The notes under the pieces are model-generated. The model was given only the letters and a program-made list of their open reading frames with translations, did not search any database and was not told the DNA's origin. 64,000 bases of DNA, from assembly GCF_001418685.1 (NCBI RefSeq), contig NZ_LIVM01000004.1, positions 1 to 64,000 of the forward strand. The letters are read 5' to 3'. Below are positions 36,532 to 45,224 of the stretch, piece after piece. The first letter of the stretch is position 1, and each line of letters starts with the position of its first letter. This DNA is from Apibacter mensalis. GTDB taxonomy: Bacteria > Bacteroidota > Bacteroidia > Flavobacteriales > Weeksellaceae. Position numbers and translations under genes: made by a program.

Positions 36532-38031
36532 TTATAAAAGAGGAGATATAAGTTTGGCAACGGAATTTCCTAGATCAATCAACTTATTTCTTTTCGTCCA
36601 TTCCTTATACGATACTTCCGTACTGTTTTCAATGTCTTCCATAAAAGCATCATAAAGCTCTTGATTTATAGTCTCGCTGTAAACTAAGGCGCTTATTTCA
36701 AAATTTAAATCGAAACTTCGCATATCCAAATTAGCTGATCCTATGACAGAAAGATTGGTATCGGAAATTATAGTCTTGGCATGTACAAAGCCTTTAGTAT
36801 ATCTGAAAATTCTAACACCGGCAGCCAACAATTCTTTATAATAGGCGCATGAAGCTGCATTAACAATTATGCTATCAGATTTATACGGAACCAATATTCT
36901 AACATCCACTCCACTTAAGGCTGCATATTTTAGAGCATTAACAATGGTTTCGTTAGGGATAAGGTAGGGAGTTGTTAAGTAAAGTCTCTTTCTACTAGAC
37001 ATTATAATTCCGTTATATACAAGCATAATGGTTGCCCGATCACTATCCGGTCCACTGGCAGCAATCTGCATAAGCTCCGGATTATCATCCTTACTTGTGA
37101 TGTCTGTAGAAGGGTGAAAGTAATCTTTATCGAAAGGATCGACGTCTTTTCCTGAACAAAAATTCCAATCCGTTATGAAATTATATTGTAAACCGTTTAC
37201 TGCTTCTCCTTTCACCATAAAATGTGTATCACGCCAAAATAATTTATTGTTCGGGGTATTAATATATCTATCATCAACGTTAATTCCTCCTATAAAACCA
37301 ACTTGGGAATCAATGATAATTATTTTACGGTGATTACGATAATTCATTCTGTTAGCAAAAGCATAAAGCTTAATTTTGTAAAAAGCAGCTGCTTGTACTC
37401 CGCCGTCGCGTAATTCTTTAATCATTCTTTTGTTTAAAGAATGGCTTCCAAAATCGTCGTATATAAACCGAACAATTACGCCTTCTTTAGCTTTTTTTAT
37501 TAAAATTTTTTTAATTTCGTTACCTATGTAGTCATCAGCAAAAATATAGTATTCAATATGAATATGTTTGGTTGCTTTTTTTAATTCTTCAATAACCTTT
37601 TTGAATTTATTTTCACCATTTATAAGCAATTTTGTATTATCAGCTACATATAGAGCGGACGAAGTATCTTTTAATAGCATTCTGATTGAATGTGTTCTAC
37701 CCTCCAATAAGTTTTTATATTTACTAATTCTTTTTTCAGTATGTTCATTTATTTGATTTCTGAGTATTTGGTAATAATTTCGGTCGTGTGTGTATTTTAT
37801 TTTATACAGTTTTTCAAGTCGGTAGTTCATACCTATCGAAAAATATAAAATAACTCCTATAATGGGAAGTATAATAACTATAAGAAGATAACCGATTGCT
37901 TTAGAAGGGCTTTCCGTATTTTTTATAATTTTAAAGATGGTATAAATAATAACAATAATATAAAGAACAGCACCTATTATTGATAGATATTCAAAGTTTA
38001 ATGATTTAAACCATGCTATAAATTTATCCAT
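36532..38031 (-). CDS. cls: Cardiolipin synthase
   Basis: 499 residues from the ATG at 38031 (MDKFIAWFKSL); a TTG at 38049 would add six. Cls makes cardiolipin from two phosphatidylglycerols. Two N-terminal membrane helices are followed by two phospholipase D domains with HxKxxxxD motifs: YRNHRKIIIIDSQVGFIGGIN and VHAKTIISDTNLSVIGSANLD. Each motif is followed by the usual GG/GS-x-N. The gene stands alone. Confidence 0.95.
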   Translation of the reverse strand: MDKFIAWFKSLNFEYLSIIGAVLYIIVIIYTIFKIIKNTESPSKAIGYLLIVIILPIIGVILYFSIGMNYRLEKLYKIKYTHDRNYYQILRNQINEHTEKRISKYKNLLEGRTHSIRMLLKDTSSALYVADNTKLLINGENKFKKVIEELKKATKHIHIEYYIFADDYIGNEIKKILIKKAKEGVIVRFIYDDFGSHSLNKRMIKELRDGGVQAAAFYKIKLYAFANRMNYRNHRKIIIIDSQVGFIGGINVDDRYINTPNNKLFWRDTHFMVKGEAVNGLQYNFITDWNFCSGKDVDPFDKDYFHPSTDITSKDDNPELMQIAASGPDSDRATIMLVYNGIIMSSRKRLYLTTPYLIPNETIVNALKYAALSGVDVRILVPYKSDSIIVNAASCAYYKELLAAGVRIFRYTKGFVHAKTIISDTNLSVIGSANLDMRSFDLNFEISALVYSETINQELYDAFMEDIENSTEVSYKEWTKRNKLIDLGNSVAKLISPLL

Positions 38032-38049
38032 ACACTTTCTAATTTGCAA

Positions 38050-38564
38050 CGAAAAATTATTATAAATTTAGTAAATTTAAATATTAAACAACTTTTATTA
38101 TTTATATCTATAATTTTCAGTATTTTAAAAATATAATTATAAAATAATTATGTTTTTATGATTATTTTTATTTATATAATAAATAATTATAGTAAAATAA
38201 GGTAGCTTGATGGTGCGACTGGATTGGCAAATATTTTGATTTATGGTGAAAAAAATAATAATAGAGAGTGTGTTTTATATGAATTAATTCCTGTTTGTAA
38301 CTAATAATTTATTCACTATAAATTTAATAGTTGATAAATACATTTTATTATAAAGGATACATAAAAAATCTGTAACCTATAACGGAATGGCATTTAAATA
38401 ATGATAAAATAAAAACTAAAATAAGTATTAGTTATACGTTGTTTGCTACTTTTAAAAATGAATCTTTATCAAAACATCCATTAATTTATTAGTGAAGAAT
38501 TTAAGTATAGATATAATATAAACTAGACTGAAATAGCATAGAAGAAATCCTAATTTATATATTT
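38050..38564. other. Long AT-rich intergenic region
   Basis: There is no credible gene here. A stretch of open frame at 38206-38304 (starting LDGATGLANILIYG) follows directly on a stop codon and has no start; it could be the last piece of a lost gene. I see no RNA gene or repeat. Confidence 0.5.
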
Positions 38565-39095
38565 TTATATGGATGCGGTAGTATCCTTGTTTTCAAGATA
38601 ATCCCAATCACCTTTTACTCTTAATACTTGTTCAATAACATCTCTCACACAACCTTTTCCGCCTTTTTGGGGTGAAATATAATCTGCGATAGAAAGAATT
38701 TCAGCACAAGCATCCTTAGGTGCGGCGCCAATTCCAACTTTTGTCATCACTTCATGATCCGGAATATCATCTCCCATATATAAAACTTCATGTGGTTTCA
38801 ATCCGTATTTATAAAGAAAATCTTCTAAGTCATCCCATTTATTTTTTGAATCAAGATATATGTCTGTAATTCCTAAATAGTTAAGTCGACTAACTACTGA
38901 AGCATCTTTCCCCCCTGTGATTACGGCTATTTTATATCCTTTCTTAACAGCAAACTGTAATGCGAAGCCATCTTTAGTATTCATATTTCTTATCATTTCT
39001 TTGTTGATAAGAATGATGGATCCGTCAGTCATAACTCCGTCAACATCAAAGACGAATGAATTAATATGATTGAGCTTTTCTTTATAATTTATCAT
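38565..39095 (-). CDS. KdsC-like HAD phosphatase
   Basis: 176 residues of the HAD superfamily, subfamily of 3-deoxy-D-manno-octulosonate 8-phosphate phosphatase (KdsC). The motifs are DVDGVMTDGS (motif I, two aspartates), AVITGGKD (motif II), and YMGDDIPD with a preceding lysine (motifs III and IV). KdsC gives free KDO for lipopolysaccharide. It has no membrane segment and no cap domain, as expected for the tetrameric KdsC. Its start overlaps the end of the DUF2520 gene by 14 bp, and the two genes are often paired in Bacteroidota. Confidence 0.93.
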   Translation of the reverse strand: MINYKEKLNHINSFVFDVDGVMTDGSIILINKEMIRNMNTKDGFALQFAVKKGYKIAVITGGKDASVVSRLNYLGITDIYLDSKNKWDDLEDFLYKYGLKPHEVLYMGDDIPDHEVMTKVGIGAAPKDACAEILSIADYISPQKGGKGCVRDVIEQVLRVKGDWDYLENKDTTASI

Positions 39096-39858
39096 GATAA
39101 GTTTTTAAGATGGAATTAGTTAGAAGTGAATACAATTGATATAAATTAGAGTCTGATTCTAAAATAGATAAATGTTTCTGGATAACAATGTTGTCGTTTC
39201 TTTTAGCAGGTCCCGTTTGAGCATCGTAAGGAGTAATGTCATCGTTTATTTTTTCAAAAGTTTCTTTAATTAGTGGTTTTAATATTTCAAAAGAAATATC
39301 TTGATTACGACAAATTTCATTAGCTATGTAAAATAAATGATTGGTAAAATTATTTACCCATACACCGGACATATGTATCTGTAATCGTTTTTCTGAATCC
39401 ACTACATAGGCTTCATCAGAAATTCTCTTAGCAAGACTTAGAAGAATATTCTCATCTTCTTTATTTTCTGCCTCAATAAAAAAAGGAATTTTATCATATT
39501 CCAATGCTCTTTTTCTTGAGAAGGTTTGTAGAGGATAAAAAATCCCTTTTCTGTATTTTCCTTTAAGTGCAGATAAAGGTATAGATCCTGAGGTATGAAC
39601 AACTAAACAATCTTCAAAAGGAACATAATAGGATATTTCAGATATAGCCTTATCTGAGGTGCAAATAATATAGATATCTGCCTTTACAATCTCTGAAATT
39701 TTATCTGTATAATTTATGTTATAATCTTCTGAAAAATTTTGTGCCTTATCCAGAGTTCTGTTAAAAATCTGTACTACATTTATTGTGTTCTCAAGCAAAG
39801 CTCTTGTTATATGATAAGCAACATTTCCCGCCCCTAATATTACTACATTTTTATGCAT
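39082..39858 (-). CDS. Rossmann-fold DUF2520 protein
   Basis: 258 residues. An N-terminal NAD(P)-binding Rossmann domain (VVILGAGNVAYHITRALL) is followed by a C-terminal DUF2520 helical domain (for example VWVNNFTNHLFYIANEICR). Architecture resembles ketopantoate reductase and pyrroline carboxylate reductase families; the substrate is unknown. It overlaps the KdsC-like gene and is 10 bp from pheT, so the three are cotranscribed. Confidence 0.9.
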   Translation of the reverse strand: MHKNVVILGAGNVAYHITRALLENTINVVQIFNRTLDKAQNFSEDYNINYTDKISEIVKADIYIICTSDKAISEISYYVPFEDCLVVHTSGSIPLSALKGKYRKGIFYPLQTFSRKRALEYDKIPFFIEAENKEDENILLSLAKRISDEAYVVDSEKRLQIHMSGVWVNNFTNHLFYIANEICRNQDISFEILKPLIKETFEKINDDITPYDAQTGPAKRNDNIVIQKHLSILESDSNLYQLYSLLTNSILKTYHDKL

Positions 39859-39868
39859 ATTTTTACCA

Positions 39869-42289
39869 TTAATTATTTCTTAATTCAGCATGAAATTGTG
39901 ATGAAAAACGGTCTAGTAATTTATTCATCACTTTATCAATATCTTGATCCGTAAGAGTTTTATTTTCGTCTTGAAGGAAAAAATTCAAAGCATACGATTT
40001 TTTTCCTTCAGGCAGGTTCTTACCCTCATAAACATCAAAAAGATTTACAGATTGTAGTAATTTATTTTCTGCATCAAAGGCAGCCTTATATAAATCAAAA
40101 TAGGTAATTTCTTTATCTAGCAAAAGTGCTAAATCTCGTGTTGAACCGGGGAATTTTGGTATTTCAGCTAATTTGAGAGGTTTTTTCTTTGACGTAAGAT
40201 CTACCAGTTTTTCCCATTCCAATTCAGCATAAAATACATTTCCTTTTAATCCGAAATCTTTTATAAGGTTGGGATTTATACTTCCCATTTTACCTATAGA
40301 AGATGCATTTACAAATAATTCAATACCGTCTTTATATATAAAATTTGATTCTAAAGGTTTTTCTTCAAGATTTAAATTAAAACCTTTAAGTAATTGTGTT
40401 ATAATACCTTTTAAATGAAAAAAAGAAGAGATGTTTGGAGGAGTAATCCAATTACCTTCTTGAAAATTACCGTATAAAGCTACCGAAAGTTTTTTACTTT
40501 CAATATATGTTCCACTTGCGGTTTTAAAATAAGTTTTCCCAAATTCATAAAACTTAATTGCTTTTTGATTCCGATTACTGTTAAATGAAATACTTTGTAA
40601 TATTCCGTAAGCCAGAGATTGCCTCATCACACACAAATCTGCGCTTAATGGATTAATCAGTTCTACATAATTTATATCCTCAGTCCTACGAGAAGTTAAA
40701 GAATTATTAATTATTTCATAAAATCCATTGTTTTTTAATTGGTTAGCGATGGTGTTTTCAAAAAATTCTTCATCATAAGCCCTTTTATTTTCATAAGCGA
40801 ATGTAAATTTTTCAGGTATATCAATTTGGTTATATCCGTAGATTCTTGCAATTTCCTCAATAACATCTATCTCTCTAGTAACATCTACACGATATGCAGG
40901 GACTATAAGATCAAGAACTTCATTAATATCGCTAATAATGGTAAATTCTAACGATTTTAAAATTTCTTTTATTTGTTCACGGTGAATTTTTTTTCCTAAA
41001 ATCCGATCAATTTTATGATACCTTAAAATAGTATTAATATTCTTTATAGGATTGGGATAAATGTCTACTATTTCTCCAACAATGGTAGCATTGGTAAATT
41101 CTTTAAAAAGCTCGCAGGCTTTTTTCAAAGCAAGGATAGTATAGTTGGGATCTACACCTCTTTCAAAACGGAAAGATGAATCTGTGTTTAATCCTTCTTT
41201 TTTGGAAGTTTTTCTAATTGATACCGGATCAAAATAAGCGGCTTCTAAAAAAATATTTTTAGTTTCATTGGAAACTCCGGATTCTATCCCCCCATATACC
41301 CCAGCTAAGCATAAAGGAGTATCTTGAGCATCTTTTATGATCAGTTCAGTATCAGATAAATTCCTTTCCACTCCATCTAAAGTAGTGAATTTAGTTCCTT
41401 CGGATACAGTACCTACTTTTATTTTTTGACCGCTAATTTTATCAGCATCAAAAGCGTGAAGAGGAAGTCCGTAAGAATGTAATACATAATTGGTGATATC
41501 TACGGCATTATTGATGGGAGATAATCCTATGATTCTTAATTGATTTTGAAGCCAATCAGGAGAAGGTTTAATTTCAATATTCTTCAAATATATACCCGAA
41601 TATCTTGGGCAGAGTTGGTGATTTTCCACCTCAACTTTAATTGGATTTCCTGTTGTTTCATCTAATTTGAAATTTTCGATTGAGATAGGTTGTAATTCAG
41701 CCTTTATTTTTCTGTTTTTCAATGCAGCATATAAATCACGGGCTACACCGTAATGAGACATGGCATCGGTGCGATTAGGAGTGAGTCCTATTTCAATGCA
41801 GTAATCTTTGAAGACATTATAAACCTTATTCAGCGGGGTACCCGCTTTTAATTCTTTATCCAGTACAAGTATACCTTCGTGACTTTCACCCAAGCCCAAC
41901 TCATCTTCGGCACAGATCATTCCGAAAGATTCTTCACCACGTATTTTACTTTTCTTAATTATAAATTCACTGCCATCTTCAGAATATAAAGAGGTTCCCA
42001 ATGTTGCTACAGGAACTTTTTGCCCTTTTTCAACATTTGGTGCTCCGCATACAATTTGAACGATTTCATGACCTAAGTTAACTTTAGTTAATTTGAGCTT
42101 ATCGGCATTCGGGTGTTTCTCACACTCCATGACTTCACCAACAACTACACCTTTAAGACTGCCTTTAACCGATTCAATTTCTTCAATATCTTCTACTTCC
42201 AAACCTATGTCCGTAAGTATGGAAGCTATCTTTTCAACAGATAAATCAGTCTTAATATATTTACTTAACCAGTTATAAGAAATTTTCAT
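39869..42289 (-). CDS. pheT: Phenylalanyl-tRNA synthetase beta chain
   Basis: 806 residues, standard length. It forms the alpha2-beta2 enzyme with PheS, encoded elsewhere. The N-terminal tRNA-binding domain (VVGEVMECEKHPNADKLKLTKV, read in part) and the B3/B4 editing region are present. The B5 domain contains RYHKIDRILGKKIHREQI, and the C-terminal anticodon-binding fold ends LDRFSSQFHAELRN. First gene of a leftward operon with DUF2520 and KdsC-like genes; the dnaN terminator lies just upstream. Confidence 0.97.
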   Translation of the reverse strand: MKISYNWLSKYIKTDLSVEKIASILTDIGLEVEDIEEIESVKGSLKGVVVGEVMECEKHPNADKLKLTKVNLGHEIVQIVCGAPNVEKGQKVPVATLGTSLYSEDGSEFIIKKSKIRGEESFGMICAEDELGLGESHEGILVLDKELKAGTPLNKVYNVFKDYCIEIGLTPNRTDAMSHYGVARDLYAALKNRKIKAELQPISIENFKLDETTGNPIKVEVENHQLCPRYSGIYLKNIEIKPSPDWLQNQLRIIGLSPINNAVDITNYVLHSYGLPLHAFDADKISGQKIKVGTVSEGTKFTTLDGVERNLSDTELIIKDAQDTPLCLAGVYGGIESGVSNETKNIFLEAAYFDPVSIRKTSKKEGLNTDSSFRFERGVDPNYTILALKKACELFKEFTNATIVGEIVDIYPNPIKNINTILRYHKIDRILGKKIHREQIKEILKSLEFTIISDINEVLDLIVPAYRVDVTREIDVIEEIARIYGYNQIDIPEKFTFAYENKRAYDEEFFENTIANQLKNNGFYEIINNSLTSRRTEDINYVELINPLSADLCVMRQSLAYGILQSISFNSNRNQKAIKFYEFGKTYFKTASGTYIESKKLSVALYGNFQEGNWITPPNISSFFHLKGIITQLLKGFNLNLEEKPLESNFIYKDGIELFVNASSIGKMGSINPNLIKDFGLKGNVFYAELEWEKLVDLTSKKKPLKLAEIPKFPGSTRDLALLLDKEITYFDLYKAAFDAENKLLQSVNLFDVYEGKNLPEGKKSYALNFFLQDENKTLTDQDIDKVMNKLLDRFSSQFHAELRNN

Positions 42290-42308
42290 TGATTTTACTA
42301 TTTATATC

Positions 42309-42343
42309 AAAAAAATCTTATGTAAACTATTAATTTACATAAG
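42309..42343 (-). terminator. Terminator of dnaN
   Basis: The arms CTTATGTAAA (42317-42326) and TTTACATAAG (42334-42343) are perfect inverted repeats with a 7-base loop. On the minus strand they are followed by ATTTTTTT. It lies 33 bp after the dnaN stop and just before pheT. Confidence 0.85.
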
Positions 42344-42375
42344 AGAGAGAAAAAAGTGGTTTATATTTAATTTAT

Positions 42376-43491
42376 TTAGTTATTTAACATAACAGGCATT
42401 ACCAGCATCAATATGTCTTCATTTTCATCCAGCCCATCTGCCGGTTTTATAATTCCTGCACGGTTGGGTGTAGACATTTCAAGAGTAATGTCTTCAGATG
42501 AAATGTTGTTAAGCATTTCATTCAAGAATTTGGAATTAAATCCTATTTTCAGTTCTTCTCCATTGTAATCACAAGGAAGGCTCATATCCGCTTTATTGGA
42601 AAAGTCAACGTCCTCGGCGCTTAATTTAAGTAAATTTCCATTTAATGCCAGACGGACCTGCGATGTTGATTTATTAGAGAAAAGAGAGGCTCTTTTTAAA
42701 GAGCTTAAAAACAATTGTCTATTTATAGTTAATACATTAGGATTCTCTTTAGGTATTACAGCGTCATAATTGGGATATTTACCGTCGATCAATCTACATA
42801 CCCATTGAGTTTCATTATGGGTAAATCGTGCATTCGTTTCGTTAAATTCAATAATGACCTCATCATCGTATGCAATTAAAGCATTTTTTAATAGAGTAAG
42901 CGGTTTTTTAGGCATGATAAATTCTATATCTTCGCCGGCATTAATATCTTTTCGGGTATATTTTACCAAGCGATGCGCATCGGTTGCTACAAATCGACAT
43001 TCAGAATCAGTAAATTGAAATAGTACCCCGGTCATCACGGGACGCATGGCGTCATTACCGGTTGAAAACACAGTATTGGCAACAGCTTCCCCTAAAACGG
43101 AGGCTTTCATGGTTATAGACTTATCTGTGTCTAATTCAGGTATGGTAGGATATTGATCTACATCGTCTAATGCTATAAAATAATTGTCTTTTTCATCCAC
43201 AATTTCCAGTTGATTTCCTTCTTGAGAAAAGGAAAGCGGCTGTTCGGAAAAAGTTTTTACAGTATCGGTAAGTAGTTTAGATGGGACTGCAATTTTACCT
43301 TTATCTGTACTTTGAACTTGAATGCTGGTTTTCATGGTAGTTTCCCCATCTGATCCGTAGATGGTTAATTGATCAAAATCCAGGTCGAATAAAAAATTTT
43401 CCAATACAGGTAAAGACGAATTTCCTCCGGTAACTCCACTTATTAATTGTAATGCTTTTAATAATTCTCCGCTTGAAACTATGAATTTCAT
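42376..43491 (-). CDS. dnaN: DNA polymerase III beta subunit (sliding clamp)
   Basis: 371 residues. It forms the ring clamp that holds the replicative polymerase on DNA. The three repeated clamp domains are visible; the start MKFIVSSGELLKALQLISG and the end ILMLVMPVMLNN (M-P-V/M-R/L motif) are typical. It has its own promoter and terminator. No dnaA, recF or gyrB lies nearby, so this is not an origin-type cluster. Confidence 0.97.
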   Translation of the reverse strand: MKFIVSSGELLKALQLISGVTGGNSSLPVLENFLFDLDFDQLTIYGSDGETTMKTSIQVQSTDKGKIAVPSKLLTDTVKTFSEQPLSFSQEGNQLEIVDEKDNYFIALDDVDQYPTIPELDTDKSITMKASVLGEAVANTVFSTGNDAMRPVMTGVLFQFTDSECRFVATDAHRLVKYTRKDINAGEDIEFIMPKKPLTLLKNALIAYDDEVIIEFNETNARFTHNETQWVCRLIDGKYPNYDAVIPKENPNVLTINRQLFLSSLKRASLFSNKSTSQVRLALNGNLLKLSAEDVDFSNKADMSLPCDYNGEELKIGFNSKFLNEMLNNISSEDITLEMSTPNRAGIIKPADGLDENEDILMLVMPVMLNN

Positions 43492-43515
43492 ATATGAATT
43501 TTTTCTTAATATTTA

Positions 43516-43544
43516 CAAAATTAGTTTTTTTCATTCTAAATCAA
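43516..43544 (-). promoter_or_regulatory. Promoter of dnaN
   Basis: On the minus strand TTG (43544-43542) and TAATTTTG (43523-43516) are separated by 18 bases, a full match to the Bacteroidota consensus. The -7 element is 25 bases before the dnaN ATG. Confidence 0.62.
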
Positions 43545-43866
43545 ACTCTTTTTTCAATTTTTATTGAAAAAATATTATTATCAAAAAAAAATATAGTTCT
43601 TTATGATATATTACATTATTTTCTATTCATTACTTTTATAAATATAATAAGATAATAATTTTAATTTTTTTAAAAATATTTTTCAATCAATTATGTTTTG
43701 TAATAGTTTCAAACCAATGAATTTTGTTTTTATTAAATTATAGAAATAATTAAAATTTTTATATTTTATGAATAGCTTATTTTATATAAAAATTAATTTA
43801 TGTTGTGAAATATTTTTTAGGGAGACCATTTTTCAAATATACTTTTTAAGTATAAATAAAAATGAT
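43545..43866. other. AT-rich spacer between dnaN and the tmRNA gene
   Basis: Almost only A and T; no gene, repeat or RNA is seen. It separates the divergent dnaN and ssrA promoters. Confidence 0.5.
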
Positions 43867-43874
43867 TATATTTG
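43867..43874 (+). promoter_or_regulatory. -7 element of the tmRNA gene
   Basis: TATATTTG is a perfect TAnnTTTG match ending 14 bases before the mature tmRNA 5' end. There is no clear TTG at -33. Confidence 0.5.
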
Positions 43875-43887
43875 CTAATTAACATTG

Positions 43888-44285
43888 GGGGATGACCGGT
43901 TTTGACAGCAAGATCAATGGGTAAGTAAGCATGTCGAGTCACGTAATGTAATCTCGTAAATCTTTCGTTACAAACTTATAACTGGCAACGAAGAATACGC
44001 TTTAGCTGCTTAATACGACCGAATTACAGTAAGTCCAAGCTATCTCCTTACCAGGTAAGGAAGCTAAATGTCTCTCAAAAGCCCTTCTCTGCGGCGTTTG
44101 ATTAAGAGGCACGGGAATGCGGAGATAGAACAGAATAGGCATCGGATTTTGTTTGAAAATTTAGATGATAAGCTGCTTGTGGAGTGTGAATTCTCAGCAA
44201 TCAGCCGAAAATTAATAATTCACTAAGCATGTAGAAAGCTTGCGTATTGCTTGTTTGGACGAGGGTTCGAATCCCTCCATCTCCA
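43888..44285 (+). ncRNA. ssrA: tmRNA (ssrA)
   Basis: The 5' end GGGGATG pairs with CATCTCC at 44278-44284 to form the tRNA-like acceptor stem, with discriminator A at 44285; CCA is not encoded. The T-arm GAGGGTTCGAATCCCTC is present near the 3' end. The tag frame is ggc aac gaa gaa tac gct tta gct gct taa (43984-44013), which encodes GNEEYALAA. It ends in the LAA signal that sends tagged proteins to ClpXP-type proteases. tmRNA with SmpB frees stalled ribosomes. Length is about 398 bases. Confidence 0.95.
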
Positions 44286-44292
44286 CTATAAA

Positions 44293-44320
44293 ACTCGCTT
44301 ATATAGCGGGTTTTTCTTTT
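44293..44320 (+). terminator. Terminator of ssrA
   Basis: ACTCGCT and AGCGGGT (one G-U pair) form a 7-bp stem with a 5-base loop, followed by a T-rich tract. It starts 8 bases after the tmRNA 3' end. Confidence 0.8.
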
Positions 44321-44385
44321 ATACAAAGGTTTTTATTGAATTTTAGTAATTTTTGAATATGACAAAAAATGCTGTATTATGCCAT

Positions 44386-44430
44386 ATTTTTGATACACTT
44401 TTTTATATTTGTATCAAATCTTTTGATACA
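44386..44430. repeat. Three TTTGATACA half-sites in alternating orientation
   Basis: TTTGATACA occurs near 44388, its complement TGTATCAAA at 44410-44418, and TTTGATACA again at 44422-44430. The last two form an inverted repeat, GTATCAAA-tct-TTTGATAC. This could be an operator for a dimeric regulator. Confidence 0.5.
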
Positions 44431-44447
44431 ATTCTTAAAAAGTCGCT

Positions 44448-44480
44448 CCTCTTGGGTAATAATTTCTAAGAGGATTTTTT
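44448..44480 (+). terminator. Hairpin with T-run
   Basis: CCTCTT (44448-44453) pairs with AAGAGG (44468-44473), followed by ATTTTTT. The loop is 14 bases, so it is only a fair terminator. The upstream transcript it would end is unknown. Confidence 0.45.
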
Positions 44481-45224
44481 ATGGACATCCGTTTTAAATT
44501 ATATATGCATTTATTTGAGTTGGGACATTCATAATCATTCACGAAAATGGTTCAAGTCCAAAAAAAAGAAAATCCTACCATTTTATTTTTTCTTTTTACG
44601 ATAAAAAGCAAGAAAAATTTTCACAGAATACAAGGAATTGGTCTTTAAGATGGACACCCAATTAAAAATTGTGTTTAATGTGTTTAATGAGTCATTTATA
44701 GATACACAATCCATAAAAAATTAGTTATTATACAGAATGTTCATCTTTTATTTCATAGTGCCTTCAGATGCTGACCAATTAAGATTAAGAAATAAAAAAT
44801 TTTTTGAACAAGTTAAAAATAAATATTCCACTTATAAGTATACAATCATGACTGTTGACTTCAGGATAAAGCACACATTCACCTAAGGATAAAAATATAA
44901 TTCTGATAATTCTAACCGGAACTTTATGTCTCGTGTCTTTAGTTTCTTGCTTATTTAGGTTGATGTTATAATGAGGAAATTGGAGTTTCACGATCCAAGG
45001 AAAAGCGAGTTGTTAAAATTTCTCATATCTCAATATCTTATTTTTTTTGTTGTATTGTTTAAAACATATATACGTATAAATAATGTAAGTATATAGGCTA
45101 TAATGTGCGTTTTTGTATACTTATTAAGTTTCTATTTGTTTTTTTGGCTATATTTATTTCAATAATTAAGTAATTGTTATTTTTGTGTTTTATAAATTTT
45201 TAATAATAAATATACTTTTTTCAT

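Larger units (their letters stand above)
44321..45224. other. Long gene-free region between tmRNA and vgrG
   Basis: About 900 bases without a convincing gene. It contains three TTTGATACA-type half-sites (44386-44429) and a hairpin at 44448-44480. The open frames seen (for example 68 codons on the minus strand at 44785-44991) have no sensible start or family. Such a region next to the 3' end of ssrA is a common integration site. I found no second copy of the ssrA end, so no att site is proposed. Confidence 0.5.

Noticed and set aside
38206-38304. Open stretch LDGATGLANILIYG, possibly the end of a LanC-like or other lost gene
   Set aside because: It follows a stop directly, has no start, and is too short to assign to a family.
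44268-44285. Attachment site at the 3' end of the tmRNA gene
   Set aside because: No second copy of this sequence was found in the window and there is no integrase gene.
44785-44991. 68-codon open frame on the minus strand
   Set aside because: It has no recognisable protein features, and the surrounding region looks non-coding.
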